A stretch of DNA of 64,000 nucleotides. It comes from Anodontia alba. Lineage: Eukaryota; Mollusca; Bivalvia; Lucinida; Lucinidae. The notes below the pieces were generated by a model. That model was given only the letters and a program-made list of their open reading frames with translations, was not told the DNA's origin and ran no database searches. The first letter of the stretch is position 1. Each line of letters begins with the position of its first letter. The stretch lies in assembly GCA_964016985.1 (NCBI GenBank), contig OZ024828.1, positions 303,001 through 367,000 on the forward strand, in the 5' to 3' direction. Below are positions 30,818 to 43,089 of the stretch, piece by piece. A program made the translations under genes and the position numbers.

Positions 30818-32888
30818 AACTCATAGCTAGCCTCGATCTGTACAAGAACAGAGGACACGAGTAAACTCATTGCTAGCCTCGATCTGTACAAGAACAGAGA
30901 ACAGGAGTAAAATCATTGCTAGCCTCGATCTGTACAAGAACAGAGGACACGAGTAAACTCATTGCTAGCCTCGATCTGTACAAGAACAGAGGACACGAGT
31001 AAACTCATTGCTAGCCTCGATCTATACAAGAACAGAGGACACGAGTAAACTCATTGCTAGTCTCGATCTGTACAAGAACAGAGGACACGAGTAAACTCAT
31101 TGCTAGTCTCGATCTGTACAAGAACAGAGGACACGAGTCAACTCATTGCTAGCTTCGATCTGTACAAGAACAGAGGACACGAGTAAACTCATTGCTACAC
31201 TCGATCTGTACAAGAACAGAGGACACGAGTAAACTCATTGCTAGCTTCGATCTGTACAAGAACAGAGGATACGAGTAAACTCATTGCTAGCCTCGATCTG
31301 TACAAGAACAGAGGACACGAGTAAACTCATAGCTAGTCTCGATCTGTACTAGAACAGAGGACACGAGTAAACTCATAGCTAGCCTCGCTCTGTACAAGAA
31401 CAGAGGACACGAGTAAACTCAAAGCTAGTCTCGATCTGTACAAGAACAGAGGACACGAGTAAACTCATAGCTAGTCTCGATCTGTACAAGAACAGAGGAC
31501 ACGAGTAAACTCATAGCTAGTCTCAATCTGTACAAAAACAGAGGACACGAGTAAACTCATTGCTAGCCTCGATCTGTACAAGAACAGAGGACACGAGTAA
31601 ATTCATTGCTAGTCTCGATCTGTACAAGAACAGAGGACACGAGTAAACTCATAGCTAGTCTCGATCTGAACAAGAACAGAGGAAACGAGTAAACTCATAG
31701 CTAGTCTCGATCTGTATTATAATAGAGGACAAGAGTAAACTCATAGCTAGTCTCGATCTGTACAAGAACAGAGGACACGAGTAAACTCATTGCTAGCCTC
31801 GATCTGTACAAGAACAGAGGACACGAGTAAACTCATTGCTAGTCTCGATCTGTTCAAGAACAGAGGACACGAGTAAGCTCATAGCTTGTCTCGATCTGTA
31901 CAAGAACAGAGGACACGAGTAAACTCATAGCTAGCCTCGATCTGTACAAGAACAGAGGACACGAGTCAACTCATTGCTAGCTTCGATCTGTACAAGAACA
32001 GAGGACACGAGTAAACTCATTGCTAGCCTCGATCTGTACAAGAACAGAGGACACGAGTAAGCTCATTGCTACTCTCGATCTGTACAAGAACAGAGGACAC
32101 GAGTAAACTCATTGCTAGTCTCGATCTATACAAGAACAAAGGACACGAGTAAACTCATTGCTAGTCTCGATCTGTACAAGAACAGAGAACACGAGTAAAC
32201 TCATTGCTAGTCTCGATCTGTACAAGAACAGAAGACACGAGTAAACTCATTGCTAGCCTCGATCTGTACAAGAACAGAGGACACGAGTAAACCCATAGCT
32301 AGCCTCGATCTGTACAAGAACAGAGGACACGAGTAAACTCATTGCTAGTCTCGATCTGTACAAGAACAGAGGACAAGAGTAAATTCATTGCTAGTCTCGA
32401 TCTGTACAAGAACAGAAGACACGAGTAAACTCATTGCTAGCTTCGATCTGTACAAGAACAGAGGACACGAGTAAACTCATTGCTAGTCTCGATCTGTACA
32501 AGAACAGAGGACAAGAGTAAATTCATTGCTAGCCTCGATCTGTACAAGAACAGAGGACACGAGTCAACTCATTGCTAGCTTCGATCTGTACAAGAACAGA
32601 GGACACGAGTAAACTCATTGCTAGCCTCGATCTGTACAAGAACAGAGGACACGAGTAAACTCATTGCTACTCTCGATCTGTACAAGAACAGAGGACACGA
32701 GTAAACTCATTGCTTGTCTCGATCTGTACAAGAACAGAGGACACGAGTAAACTCATTGCTAGTCTCGATCTGTACAAGAACAGAGGACACGAGTAAACTC
32801 ATTGCTAGCCTCGATCTGTACAAGAACAGAGGACACGAGTAAACTCATAGCTAGCCTCGATCTATACAAGAACAGAGGACACGAGTAA
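30818..32888. repeat. 46-bp minisatellite, 45 units
   Basis: The 46-bp unit is AACTCATTGCTAGCCTCGAT, CTGTACAAGAACAGAGGACA, CGAGTA. The array holds 45 units in about 2.07 kb with high identity. Variants (ATTG/ATAG, TAGCC/TAGTC/TAGCTT, GTCAACTC, GACAAGAG) recur at exact multiples of 46, giving a higher-order pattern (see findings). No spacers, no gene. Confidence 0.96.
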
Positions 32889-33796
32889 ATACAAAAAAAA
32901 AAGAAAGAAAATTAACAAGGCAGCTTTAATGTAAACGACAACATTGCTAGAGCTAAATTAAAACGTATATCTACATTTGGATTAAGTCTGGTTTATTTAA
33001 TTTTTATTATTTCTGTTATGTATATTCTTATGTTTAAAGCAGACAGCGTAAATCCTGATCAGACACTGCATCTTTTTGCGTCTAATCTGCTTTTCGCAGT
33101 TTGTCTTTGTCCCATTTCTGGGGACGCTAAATAGTAACTGGCTAATGGATTAACTTCGAGTGACTCTGCTACTTTGACGTCGCCTGTTAAATTTTCTGAT
33201 TTTCCTAGATGTTAGATATGAAAGTGTACATGTCTGTCATAATAGTGTGTGATAGAAACATAATATGAGTCTATTCGTCTTACAAAATACACAACACTAT
33301 AATATATCGAGACATATAGCAAAACAAGGCAAAGGAAATTACTCAGATTCGTCATTTCATTTAGAGATGCGATAGTTGAAGCTAAGAGATACAACAGCTG
33401 AAAACGTATGAATCAACTTACGTTAGGACGCACAACCCGCAAAAATGCATTGACGTGATAATACCTATATATCAGTTCTAATCAGCGGTGACAGGTCATT
33501 AAAGGTGAAGGAAAGCAGCCTAAGGAAAGATTGTATATAAATTTAATCCTAACAGCATGATGTTGTAAACAAATGTTAGCAGTGACAGTGTTTTCACTTT
33601 GATATTTTCACACTTTTGCCTTGGCGGGGCTATTTATGAAGAAATCTTTCATTTGACAATTTTATTGGTTAAGTCTTTTCAGTATTTATCAATACAACCA
33701 ATATTCAGCATTTTTCATAAAGGTGTGGTAGTAACGTAAAGTTTAAACTGTAAGTGAACGACGAGCGAAAGGTCTGACCAGAACTGCACAAATTTG
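32889..33796. other. Unassigned
   Basis: A PalG-like hairpin lies at 33043-33110 (GACAGCGTAAATCCTGATCAG..GCGTCTAATCTGC). No gene recognised. Confidence 0.4.
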
Positions 33797-34050
33797 TAGA
33801 TTTTCCGCAAGTTTTAAAAAGGAGGACAACTTTATGATTTCCGGTTTGCGTTCTCGCATACCAAGTCCCTTCTGGAAAAGCGTCTACAAGTAAAGGTAAG
33901 TATTATCACCCTATGGGAGCCAGTTCTTTCCTTTAAGAGTAGCTCCTTTTCCCAGAAGGGAAGCAAAACACGTTTGTCAAAATTGTCTACCCTGAAAGAG
34001 TACCAATTCCCCTCAACTAATATTCCCACGTTGGTGACAAACTTTATCAT
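33797..34050. mobile_element. PalE palindrome
   Basis: GTAGATTTTCCGCAAGTTTT, AAAGGAGGACAACTTTATGA, CCTTCTGGAAAAGCG, then the mirror TTCTTTCCTTTAAGAG, CTTTTCCCAGAAGGGAAG and TGTCAAAATTGTCTACCCTG. Confidence 0.68.
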
Positions 34051-34478
34051 TCCTCAATCGAACCGCAACCAATTCCATGGCTATATAGATTCCATGAAAG
34101 TATTAGCCATTTATTCGGAATGAGATAAAAATTAATGTTTTTGTCTGGAAAACATCTCGTCTGCTGAGATGCAGCCGTGGCTACAGATAAAGTATTTTCA
34201 ACAATGCACACGTATCCAGATTTTTGTACTTGTCCGTGAAAACCGTATCTTCTAAAATCGCATTATTATCAACTCTCCGAGACCTGGCCAATGTGATTTC
34301 AGAGTATATCTTTTATTGTTGATTAGTGCAGATTATTTCTTTGAATATACTTTTGTCTGAAGCTCTGTTGTATTCATTGATCTTAATGCTAACTTATATT
34401 GAGAAAATTGCTGCTTGATGTGGTAAATCTTTAGACAATAAGCTTTACACTTTCTAGTCCTGGTAAGTTAATAAATTT
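34051..34478. other. Unassigned
   Basis: A weak PalA-like GAAAACATCTCGTCTGCTGAG is present at 34147-34167. No gene. Confidence 0.4.
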
Positions 34479-34712
34479 GTGCCGGGGCACAGCATTTTCT
34501 ACAAGATGGCTTGTGCTCTTATCGAAGACTCTGATCAGTCTGCGCATTCTAAGCAGAACCGTTGTCGCCCGTCTAAAGAATATTGAATGTTTGACTATCT
34601 GCAGAGCGCGAGGCAATGGTTCTGATCAGCCTGCGCAGTTCTGCGGGCTGGTCTGAGGCATTCCTTGATGGACATGCGATCTTGTAGGAAACGCTGTGCC
34701 CCTGCTCCGCTG
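34479..34712. mobile_element. PalD MITE
   Basis: Ends GTGCCGGGGCACAGCATTTT and AACGCTGTGCCCCTGCTCC. Internal GACTCTGATCAGTCTGCGC and TTCTGATCAGCCTGCGCAG. Confidence 0.75.
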
Positions 34713-34929
34713 TCTCAGACGGCAATGTAATTAGAGCACATAAGTCGCTTCAAATTATATGTGCCGTGAAGTACTTTCTCTGATATTGAAAGAAGAATGG
34801 AGCAAAATAAGTGCACAACGGTGTCGAGTTTAGCTCTAATATCAATACTGCTTTAACTCATGCAATCCCTCCTACCAACTCCATACCATTTGGTCACATT
34901 ATAATTTCACTTTTTTACTTACTCGTAAA

Positions 34930-35110
34930 TACTTGACTCTCATTATCTCAAACATTGGTAACTCTAACTAATGTTTATTTCAAACAACATAAAGGACAAT
35001 ATTTTTGTTGTTGTTGTTGTTTTAATTTCTTATATACGATGTTAACTACTTCTATCTCAAACCAAACATTCGGGTCCTTTGACGGTTTGAGATTACGAGA
35101 GTCAACTGTA
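34930..35110. mobile_element. PalF-type MITE with TA flanks
   Basis: CTTGACTCTCATTATCTCAAAC and GTTTGAGATTACGAGAGTCAACTG, each seen in part, are inverted ends beside TA on both sides. A GTTGTTGTTGTTGTT run lies at 35004-35020. Confidence 0.65.
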
Positions 35111-35124
35111 TTTCTGTTGATGCA

Positions 35125-35318
35125 GTTGCAGGTAGGCAGCTCTGTCATAATCGATTTGCTTCTCTTCAGAAAAAGGGCTCTTTTCTAAAAGAAAAGAATT
35201 GGCTCCACTGAAAAGTGATCTACTTTTTACAGTAGAACCATTTTCAAGAGCTTGGCGTGTAGGAAGGCAAACAGAAAGTAACGCCCTTGTAAAACGTGGC
35301 CAAAAATCTACCAACTGT
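35125..35318. mobile_element. PalE palindrome
   Basis: CTTCTCTTCAGAAAAAGGGC, TTTCTAAAAGAAAAGAATTGG and the right arm GGAAGGCAAACAGAAAGTAA, CGCCCTTGTAAAACG. The arms are more diverged than at 19985-20232. Confidence 0.62.
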
Positions 35319-35336
35319 CCACTTAAATAACAGCTT

Positions 35337-36211
35337 AACCTATCAATATCTCGAACTTACCAAACAGGCCCTTACCCCTATTAATGACTCGAACTTACCA
35401 AACCGGCCCACACCCCTATCAATAACTCGAACTTACCAAACAGGTCCGCACTCCTATCAATAGCTCGTACCAGACAAGCCCACACCCCTATCAATAGCTC
35501 GAACTTACCAAACAGGCCCACACCCCTGTCAAAAACTCGAACTTACCAAACAGGCCCACACCTCTATCAATAACTCGAACTTACCAAACAGGCCCACACC
35601 CCTATCAATAACTCGAACTTACCAAACAGGCCCACACCCCTATCAATAGCTCGAACGTACCAGACAGGCCCGCACTCCTATCAATAGCTCGAAGTTACCA
35701 GACAAGCCCACACCCCTATCAATAGCTCGAACTTACAAAACAGGCCCACACCCCTATCGATAGCTCGAACTTACCAAACAAGCCCACACCCCTATCGATA
35801 GCTCGAACTTACCAAACAAGCCTCACCCCTATCAATAGCTCGAACTTACCAGACAGGCCCACACCCCTATAAAGAGCTCGAACTTACTAGACAGGCCCAC
35901 ACGTCTATCAATAGCTCGAACTTACTAGACAGGCCAATACCCCTATCAATAGCTCGAACTTACTAGACAAGCCCACACCCCTATCAATAGGTCGAACTTA
36001 CCAGACAGGCCCACACCCCTATCAATAGCTCGAACTTACCAGACAGGCCCACAACCCTATCAAGAGCTCGAACTTACCAGACAAGCCCACACCCCTAACA
36101 ATAGCTCGAACTTACCAGACAGGCCCACACCCCTATCAATACATGTAGCTCGAACTTACCAAACAGGCCCACGCCCCTAATAAAAGCTCGAACTTACCAA
36201 ACAGGCCCACG
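35337..36211. repeat. 38-bp minisatellite, ~23 units
   Basis: The unit is TATCAATAGCTCGAACTTAC plus CAAACAGGCCCACACCCC. Units vary (AATAACTCG, CCAGACAGG, one unit with an ACATGT insertion near 36142). No coding meaning is seen. Confidence 0.94.
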
Positions 36212-36974
36212 GTGTTTAATCATTTTTGTTTCACTTATCTCAAGTGGTTTAATGATTGCTTTATACCATCTGCATCTTAAGTTAAACGTTTATGTTAAAC
36301 AAAGAAGGAAACTTTTTTTTTAAAGAAAAACTTCAGTTGTAGATTGCGTTATATGCCGTAGCATTGTTTTAGGTATTTAGAAAACGTACACTAATGCCAC
36401 ATAAGATGGGGATTTAGTCTCACAAGAACTACGTAACGAGTCGATTTGTTATGAAGGTTTTCAAGAGTAAGGTTTTATTCAAAGCTGTTGTTAAGGAAAC
36501 AATATATTCCAACTATACGGCTAAAGTGCCGACAAAGCGATTCGTTGTAGAAAAATTGTAGATAAAATCACTTCTTCATACTTTTTGTTTAAATATTTAT
36601 GATAATTTCTCTATATAATCTATACATTATGTTTGGATACAATACTTTGGGGTCCACCTTTAAACCGTCTTATATCTGAAACCGTCTTATTAATGAACCG
36701 TCTTATGAATAGGTTCCAGAATATTTATTTGCGATTTTGGCCAATTCAATGGGGATAAATATAGACAGAAAGGTAGATCAATATAATTGAAGTATAACAT
36801 TCATAAGTAGCAGTTTGCCAAAGTGATGTATTGTGTGCCTACCAGACTTTGGAAATAGCCGAATTTACAAATATCGACAGATTGTGCATAACTTGGGCAA
36901 GATATTTGATCTAGTTGAAGCCCGTTTCATATCAAACAATATGAATGTCACAATAACTAGACAAAAACTACAAA
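36212..36974. other. Unassigned
   Basis: Three short AACCGTCTTAT repeats at 36663-36710. No gene recognised. Confidence 0.4.
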
Positions 36975-37209
36975 TGAGCTAGGTCACAGCATTTCCTACA
37001 AGACTGCATGTACATCCTGCAGACTCAGATCAGCCAGCACATCCGCACATGATAATCAGAGCGTTCGTTGTCCGCCTGAAGACGCTATGGATACTTGGCT
37101 ACTGATAGCCCTGAGAAGACTCAGATCAGACTGCCGTATGCGCTGGCTAACCTGAGTCTTCGCGTGGGCGCATGCAGTCATGTAGGAACTGTTGTGCTCC
37201 GTCTCAAAT
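36975..37209. mobile_element. PalD MITE, complete
   Basis: Ends TGAGCTAGGTCACAGCATTT and GTTGTGCTCCGTCTCAAATG. Both hairpin modules are present: GACTCAGATCAGCCAGCAC and GACTCAGATCAGACTGCCG / TAACCTGAGTCTTCGC. This is a useful uninterrupted reference for the copy at 12018-12524. Confidence 0.78.
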
Positions 37210-37328
37210 GTCTATCAGCACAGAACTTCCCATTTTTAATTATTTACATATTCCCTGTTAATTAATTGAAGAGCAACGCACATTAAATAATAAGCATGTG
37301 GAAAAAGAAGAAGCTGTTAACTTGAGAA

Positions 37329-37599
37329 CATCACGAGACTATACCTATATAATTCTGACCCCTTTAAAGCCATATAGTAGAACTGGGGTTTACAGGGGTA
37401 TACATTATTTTTCTTACTTCTGCTTAAAAAATAGATTGTGGGTACTCGTTAGAACCGCCTCGGCGAGGCGGTTCTAACGAGTACCCATAATCTATGTTTT
37501 AGCAGAAATATGAAAAAAAATTCAGAATTTTTATCTGAAAACTTTCAGTTTTGGGTGGTGAGATTTTCTAAATATTTGAATAGGCGTTTTTTCGTAATG
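37329..37599 (-). mobile_element. PalB element (copy d)
   Basis: Reverse orientation. Starts CATCACGAGACTATACCTAT and ends GGCGTTTTTTCGTAATG. The core hairpin GTACTCGTTAGAACCGCCTC / GAGGCGGTTCTAACGAGTAC is perfect. Confidence 0.87.
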
Positions 37600-37925
37600 A
37601 TTTTGGCGGAAAAAAAGAAATCGGCTGAGAAATAAAAAGTTATTGGACTTTGAAATTGTAGAAACTGCTGTCATATAAGCTACCATTTTTGTGTGTTAAT
37701 GACATCATAACTACCAAATTGAGTTTGCAAAACATAATTAAAATCACATTTGAACTAATATTGTGTCGTCATGTATCTGTAAATGTGTTCATTTGCACAA
37801 TAACTATCAACTAGCTCACAAAGGCAGCATATTCCTGTCAATCGGCGACTTTTAGTTGCGTCTTACATAGTTAAACACCTAATTAACCAGAAAAGGTTTT
37901 ATAGAAAAGAAACGACTGTCACGGC
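37600..37925. other. Unassigned
   Basis: No feature recognised. Confidence 0.4.
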
Positions 37926-38430
37926 TCCCCCACCAATCCCACCAGAGTTGTCATTCTTGTGCTTGACACTCGTCTCGTCTTGTTCTATATTTCTACCAAG
38001 TATCATTAAAATATTTAGAAGGGTATTCGAGTTTCAAACACAAGAAGGGGTGATAACTGCAAAAGTAAGAAATGCAGAGTGCCCTTTTATACGCAACACG
38101 TCATATAGTCCTGTTCTAAATTTCTACCAAGTATTATCAAAATATTCCAGAGGGCATTCGACTTACAGAGCTGACAGAAAATTAATGCACAATCACGGTC
38201 AAATTTAACAAAAGAGAGATAACCCCGAAGTATGAGAGGCAGAGTTGTCATTTTTGTACGTAACATGCCATCTTGACCTGTTCTACATTTCTACTAAATA
38301 CTATCAAAATATTCCAAAGGGCATTTGTGTTACAGAGCGGACACGATATCAATCTGAAAAAAAAAAAAAAAAAAAAGATTTGGGAGATATTTCCAAAAGT
38401 AATAAAGCCAGAATTGTCATTCTGATACAT
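37926..38430. repeat. Degenerate ~150-170-bp tandem repeat, 3 units
   Basis: GAGTTGTCATTYTTGT..GACACTCGTC/..CATGCCATC, CCTGTTCTAAATTTCTACCA and ATCAAAATATTCCAAAGGGC recur in order three times (near 37950, 38090, 38250). The last unit ends in an A-run (38357-38376). Confidence 0.7.
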
Positions 38431-38737
38431 TCATTGTACGCCGTGGAGCGCGTTTCGAACGATGACGACTGTAAATCTTACCAAAGTGGGTAGGTGCCTG
38501 TCCTCTCCTGGTCCTCTCTGACCGCCAGTGTGTTTACTTTTTGTCATAGGCCTCATTTTAATGTGATTTTGTGATCCATTGTTCTTTTTTTTTCTGTGAC
38601 GGTACACTGATTGAGTGGAAACCCCAAAGCAAACCGAACAATAGTGTGTCAATGTAATCTCAATAATGTCGGAACCTATGTTTTTAGTTTAAATCACCCG
38701 GTGGTATTTAAACCACTGTGCATGGTTGCGTAGTTAT
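38431..38737. other. Unassigned
   Basis: No feature recognised. Confidence 0.4.
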
Positions 38738-38974
38738 TGAGCCTACTCATGACAAAACCAATAAAATGGCATGTGAACCCAGCGAAGACTCAGATAAGAC
38801 TGGGCATTCGCCCAACCTGACCAGAGTCTTTGCTGTCCGCATGAAGAAATCTTCGGTCCTTAGCTACCACTGAGCGCAGAGCGAAGACTCTGATGAGACT
38901 GGGCATTTACCAGGCTGATCTAGTTCTGCTCTGTTCGTACATCCAGTTTGTTGGTTTTGCCAAGTGGTGGCTCA
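38738..38974. mobile_element. PalD MITE
   Basis: Ends TGAGCCTACTCATGACAAAAC and GTTTTGCCAAGTGGTGGCTC. Internal GCGAAGACTCAGATAAGACTG and GCGAAGACTCTGATGAGACTG. Confidence 0.75.
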
Positions 38975-39109
38975 TTTTTGTTTCATCCTGTTTGGTAACT
39001 GAGCCTTGGGTTTGTTCTGTCCTATCTAGCTTTGTGATCCCCTCATTAGGGGCAGTAGGATCTGATCGCATGGCTAGTTGATTAGTTGTATGTTTTGGCT
39101 GTGAATGTT

Positions 39110-39186
39110 GAAGAATGTCCAGGCTGCTCTGGGTCTTCGCTGGGCGCTCATGCTATTTTGGTCGTTTTGTCATGAGATGGCTCATT
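39110..39186. mobile_element. PalD MITE, right half only
   Basis: GTCTTCGCTGGGCGCTCATG and TCGTTTTGTCATGAGATGGC match the right part of PalD. The left half is absent. Confidence 0.6.
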
Positions 39187-40359
39187 TATTCTTTTTTCCT
39201 TTCGGTATCAGAGGTAAACAACGATCTTCATTGATTGGTTTACTAGGAAATTGTAACGTTTCCAGTTTCTAGACTTCTGTTGTAGTTTAGTACACATTAT
39301 AATTCAACTCGTTATCTTTCAACAAAATACGTTGACTATGTTCACTTTTGTAAGAAATCCGACACTGTCCAGTCAAATATGGCCAATGGTTCCAAGTTGC
39401 ATGACATCAAACAGAAAACTGTAACCAGAAATCTCTTGTCACCGACAAGGCCAAATGTTTATCTACAAACTAAGCAATCTTTTAGATTTCTATTTTTTTT
39501 TTTTTTTTTTTTTTGGCGTCAATGTTTACAAAAAAAGCATGAATACAAATAGTATTTATATGTCCTTAGAAACACTGAACACATAATATTACAATCGGAG
39601 GTTCGGTTGATTGCGACTTTTCATATGGCGGCAAAGTATGCAGGGCTTCACACGCCCCCCATCCATCCTCCCCCTCCCACCTCATTCCGCCCCCAGCCCC
39701 CGGCACCGGCTATAGTGTGACTTGATTTTCTAACATATTAGAATAGGCTCAGCGATCCCAAGAAAATTACAAATATAAATGGTACTATTATAAAAACGTA
39801 TTTCTCACTTGTCTGAGTATAGCTGTAATGTGAGCGACTAGTAATTTTATTCATATAGCTCTGTTTGATCTTACATAGAATAGAAAAAAATAAACCGTTT
39901 TCAATAACTGTTTCGCACGTACCAAAAGGTCGCGATTTGCATCGATTTCCAGTCTAAACAAATAAATCTGTCAAATGAAATTAATTTACAAATTCTTTAT
40001 ATAGTCATGAAAAATAACGTCAACGTAAATATTCTATGTACCTTTGTGAGCAGGCGGTATCGTACGATGCATTGGCTGTTGAGACATTTTTGGACCCGTC
40101 TAGATGAACAGTTTTTTTCCAGATTAGCATAATTAGATTGGAGCATCGCTTGAATAAACGTATTGAACTGAAGGATGATTATGTTTTGAACTAAGGCATT
40201 TAAACCCACATCCGGTTTTGATTATAATGTTAGGCCAGATGTTTTGATGTGCCGTCGTACGGATACTGAAACGGTTCTTGTATATCATAACTTTCAAAAA
40301 TGGAGCATATCTCAAAATAAGGCAGTTTTTGGCTGAAAGATATTCTTACTATTACTTGC
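39187..40359. other. Unassigned, no gene seen
   Basis: A poly(T) tract at 39490-39514 and a C-rich stretch at 39653-39710. The reading frames are short and have no recognisable domain. Confidence 0.4.
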
Positions 40360-40500
40360 TCTCTATGAAAACATGTTGTGATTACATATTAGAAACGCCT
40401 TGACGCTTCTCATGACAAGCCACAACATTTGTGTCCGTGTAGAAACGAGGCGCTTCTTATGAGTACCCACAGCGTGCTTTCGTAGAGAAAACAGGAAACA
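40360..40500. repeat. Diverged shared hairpin core
   Basis: GAAACGCCTTGACGC...GAAACGAGGCGCTTCTTATG plus AGTACCCACAGCGTG. A worn version of the PalB core in which two right-arm versions follow each other. Confidence 0.5.
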
Positions 40501-40761
40501 ATTATCTGGATCTCCACCCCTTCTATCTGGACCTATGTATAGAAAATCAGAAAGGCCACATTTAAGAGAAAAAAAAAAAACGATAAATTTTAAATTATAT
40601 GCATTGACAACTAAAAGGACAAATTTATTCACAAAACTGAAGACGGACAAAGTATCACGCTTTTATAGGCCAGCCAAGCTAGTTTTGGCCAGTTAGTCCC
40701 CATCAATGACCCTAATTATCCCCACGCTTTTTTTTAAGAAGCGATCGGGACATTGTGGACA

Positions 40762-41155
40762 CCTTCGTCTGTCCGTCACGCTATCTTCACCTAAACCTCT
40801 GGATGGGATTTAATCAAACCTTCTACATGACCTCCCCTCATGGTAAGGGTGTGCAAGGGCAAAATTATTTTTCCGTCTGTCCGTCCAGTGTTCGTCCATC
40901 TGTTTGTCACGCTGTCTCCTCCTAAACCACCTGGTGGAATTAAACCAAGTTTGCTACATGTCTTTTCCTCAGGGTAAGGATGTGCGAGAGCAATATTGTT
41001 TTTCAATCCGGCATCCGTTCGTCCGGCGTCCGTCCATCTGTCCGTTACGCTATCTCCTTCCAAACCACTGGGTGGAATTCAATCAAACTTGCTACATGAC
41101 ATCCTATCATGGTAAGGTTGTTCGAGAGCGATTCTGTCCATCTGTCGGTTCGTCA
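40762..41155. repeat. ~130-bp tandem repeat, 3 units (GTCCGTCC type)
   Basis: Each unit reads TCTGTCCGTCACGCTATCT, CTCCTAAACCACYTGGTGGA, ATTYAATCAAACTTGCTACATG, YATGGTAAGGKTGTGCGAGAG. This type of repeat is, by recollection, common in bivalve genomes. The frames on both strands are repeat read-through. Confidence 0.78.
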
Positions 41156-41991
41156 GCATAAGCACAGTGCGTGTGGATTTGCGATGGGGCGCCATCGACT
41201 GCGCATTCTAGTATAAATTTTCAAAATCCGTGAAAGGGCTCAATGATAAAGGACCAGAAAATATAAACCACATTTAAGTCATGATAGTGAAGTACGGGGA
41301 AACATTCTTGGGGAAAATAAGCAAATATCATCAAATTATCGTTTGCTGAAGTTGCACAGGGAGTGGAAAGTTTAAACCGTATGGCTTCCACTGAAAAATG
41401 GTTGTGAATGCAATATTACATAACCGCCTATTGACAGCTTCAAAACATCACGAGAAACTCTTCATTGACAGGAAACAGGTGCCCATTTATTAATACAACA
41501 TATCATTAGGTTTGCAAATATTTATAGTAAAAGTAAACGAACCCCCAGGATTAAATTGTATGCAATTTAATAATTTGTTATGCTATTGATGAGATTAAAA
41601 GCGCTAGACGTATAGAGCGCTATCAATTGCATACTTGAAGCGTGATCCAGTACATGGTCCTAGTAATAGGGGTTTTTTTTTTCATTATTTTTTGTGTTCT
41701 TTGTTTCTAAAGGCAACTTTCTAGATTTTAAATTTAAATACCTTATATGCAAGCTGAGTATTGTAACTGACTCATGTATACCTAGCGTCCCATAAAAGGG
41801 GCGTTGGCAAACAGCATAAACCCGGGCCAGCGGCGTCTGATCAGGGTCTACACCGTCTGTATTAAATACAACAATTTCTATAAAATATGGTTTTAATAAA
41901 AAAATAACCAAACACCCCTTTACTGGATATGCACCGGTCCAAACAGTCAAGGTAGAAGAGGCCCCTCGGTATAAATGGTATAAATGGGTTA
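41156..41991. other. Unassigned with small repeat fragments
   Basis: 41262-41315: C-rep end (AGTGAAGTACGGGGAAACATT). 41320-41375: PalA right arm (AATTATCGTTTGCTGAAG). 41810-41870: PalG-type hairpin (AAACAGCATAAACCCGGGCC / GATCAGGGTCTACACCGTCTG). No gene. Confidence 0.5.
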
Positions 41992-42225
41992 ACCTTAACC
42001 ATTCTGTGCGCAAATTCATCAGATGACAAACTGATAATATTTTTCTTATTTTTCCCAGAAAATAGGATATGGCATTTTATGCAAATTGTGTCCAGAGGAG
42101 AGAATGTGCTTTCTAGGGTAGTAAATTTTGTCCTTTTAGAGACCCCTTGTCAGAAAGGTGGTAACCAAATTTTGTCATAGTTGCCTCCCTTGAAAGTATA
42201 TTAATTTCCCTTAAGACAATACAGG
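41992..42225. mobile_element. PalA left half fused to PalE right half
   Basis: 41992-42105 is the left PalA arm (TTAACCTTAACCATTCTGTG, TTCATCAGATGACAAACTGA, GGCATTTTATGCAAATTGTG). It passes at 42106-42120 into the right PalE arm (TTTTGTCCTTTTAGAGACCCC, TTGTCATAGTTGCCTCCCTTG). Confidence 0.6.
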
Positions 42226-43089
42226 AAAGATGGCAGTCAACAAACTACAGCGAATTACTAATAGTATCTTTTGTCTGGGTCACTAAGGAAAATAAATTCC
42301 AAGTGTCTTAAAATTGGATTTTATAAGGCAGTAGACTAATAAATTTGCTTTAAACACATCGGCATATTCATTTACAGCTCTAAATTCAATTCCGTATTTC
42401 ACAATTCATGCTTCTATTGTCTAATACCCATTGATAAATTACGTTAATTGTTCACGCGTTTTAAACCGTATATTAGAATAAAAGATATCCAGAAAAAAAT
42501 GTCACAATCAGTGAATACTGCTATCTCGAGCCACGAAATTAGAAGAGACACCGATATACGAATATATTTTAATGTTTAATGTTGTCTCCTTAAATGAAGC
42601 ATTACGTCCTTATGAGTTTCATCTCTCGATGAAAAATAATTTCAAACGTTTTTCTCAATGCAGGCATAAGGCGAAGTCAAAGGATATTGTTTTTGAACGT
42701 CAGCCAAGTTCCGCCTTCTGACTGTTCCAATGTGAAGTTAAGCAGACTTAAACTTTATATTACCCTAGAGGAAACTTTAGAAAATGTTGGAAACAAAGGA
42801 TGTATATGTATACTACAACGACCTAACCGGGCGTTGTCTACATCTGAGTAAATGACATTGCCTATCACTGTCAAAATGGCTCAGTGTATTCTGAAATTTG
42901 GTTTGTTTAAACAATACTTATTTTATTAAGTTCACCTATTTACATAGCATAGTATGCGATACAGGATTTGATTAAAAAAAATAGAAATCTTATATAAACC
43001 ATCTCCTGAAAAGGAAATTAAAGGCAAATTTACCATACGTGAGCAGTAAATAGTAATGACGTATATTTTTGAAGTTCATATTATAATCA
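42226..43089. other. Unassigned
   Basis: AT-rich. No gene or named repeat recognised. Confidence 0.4.
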
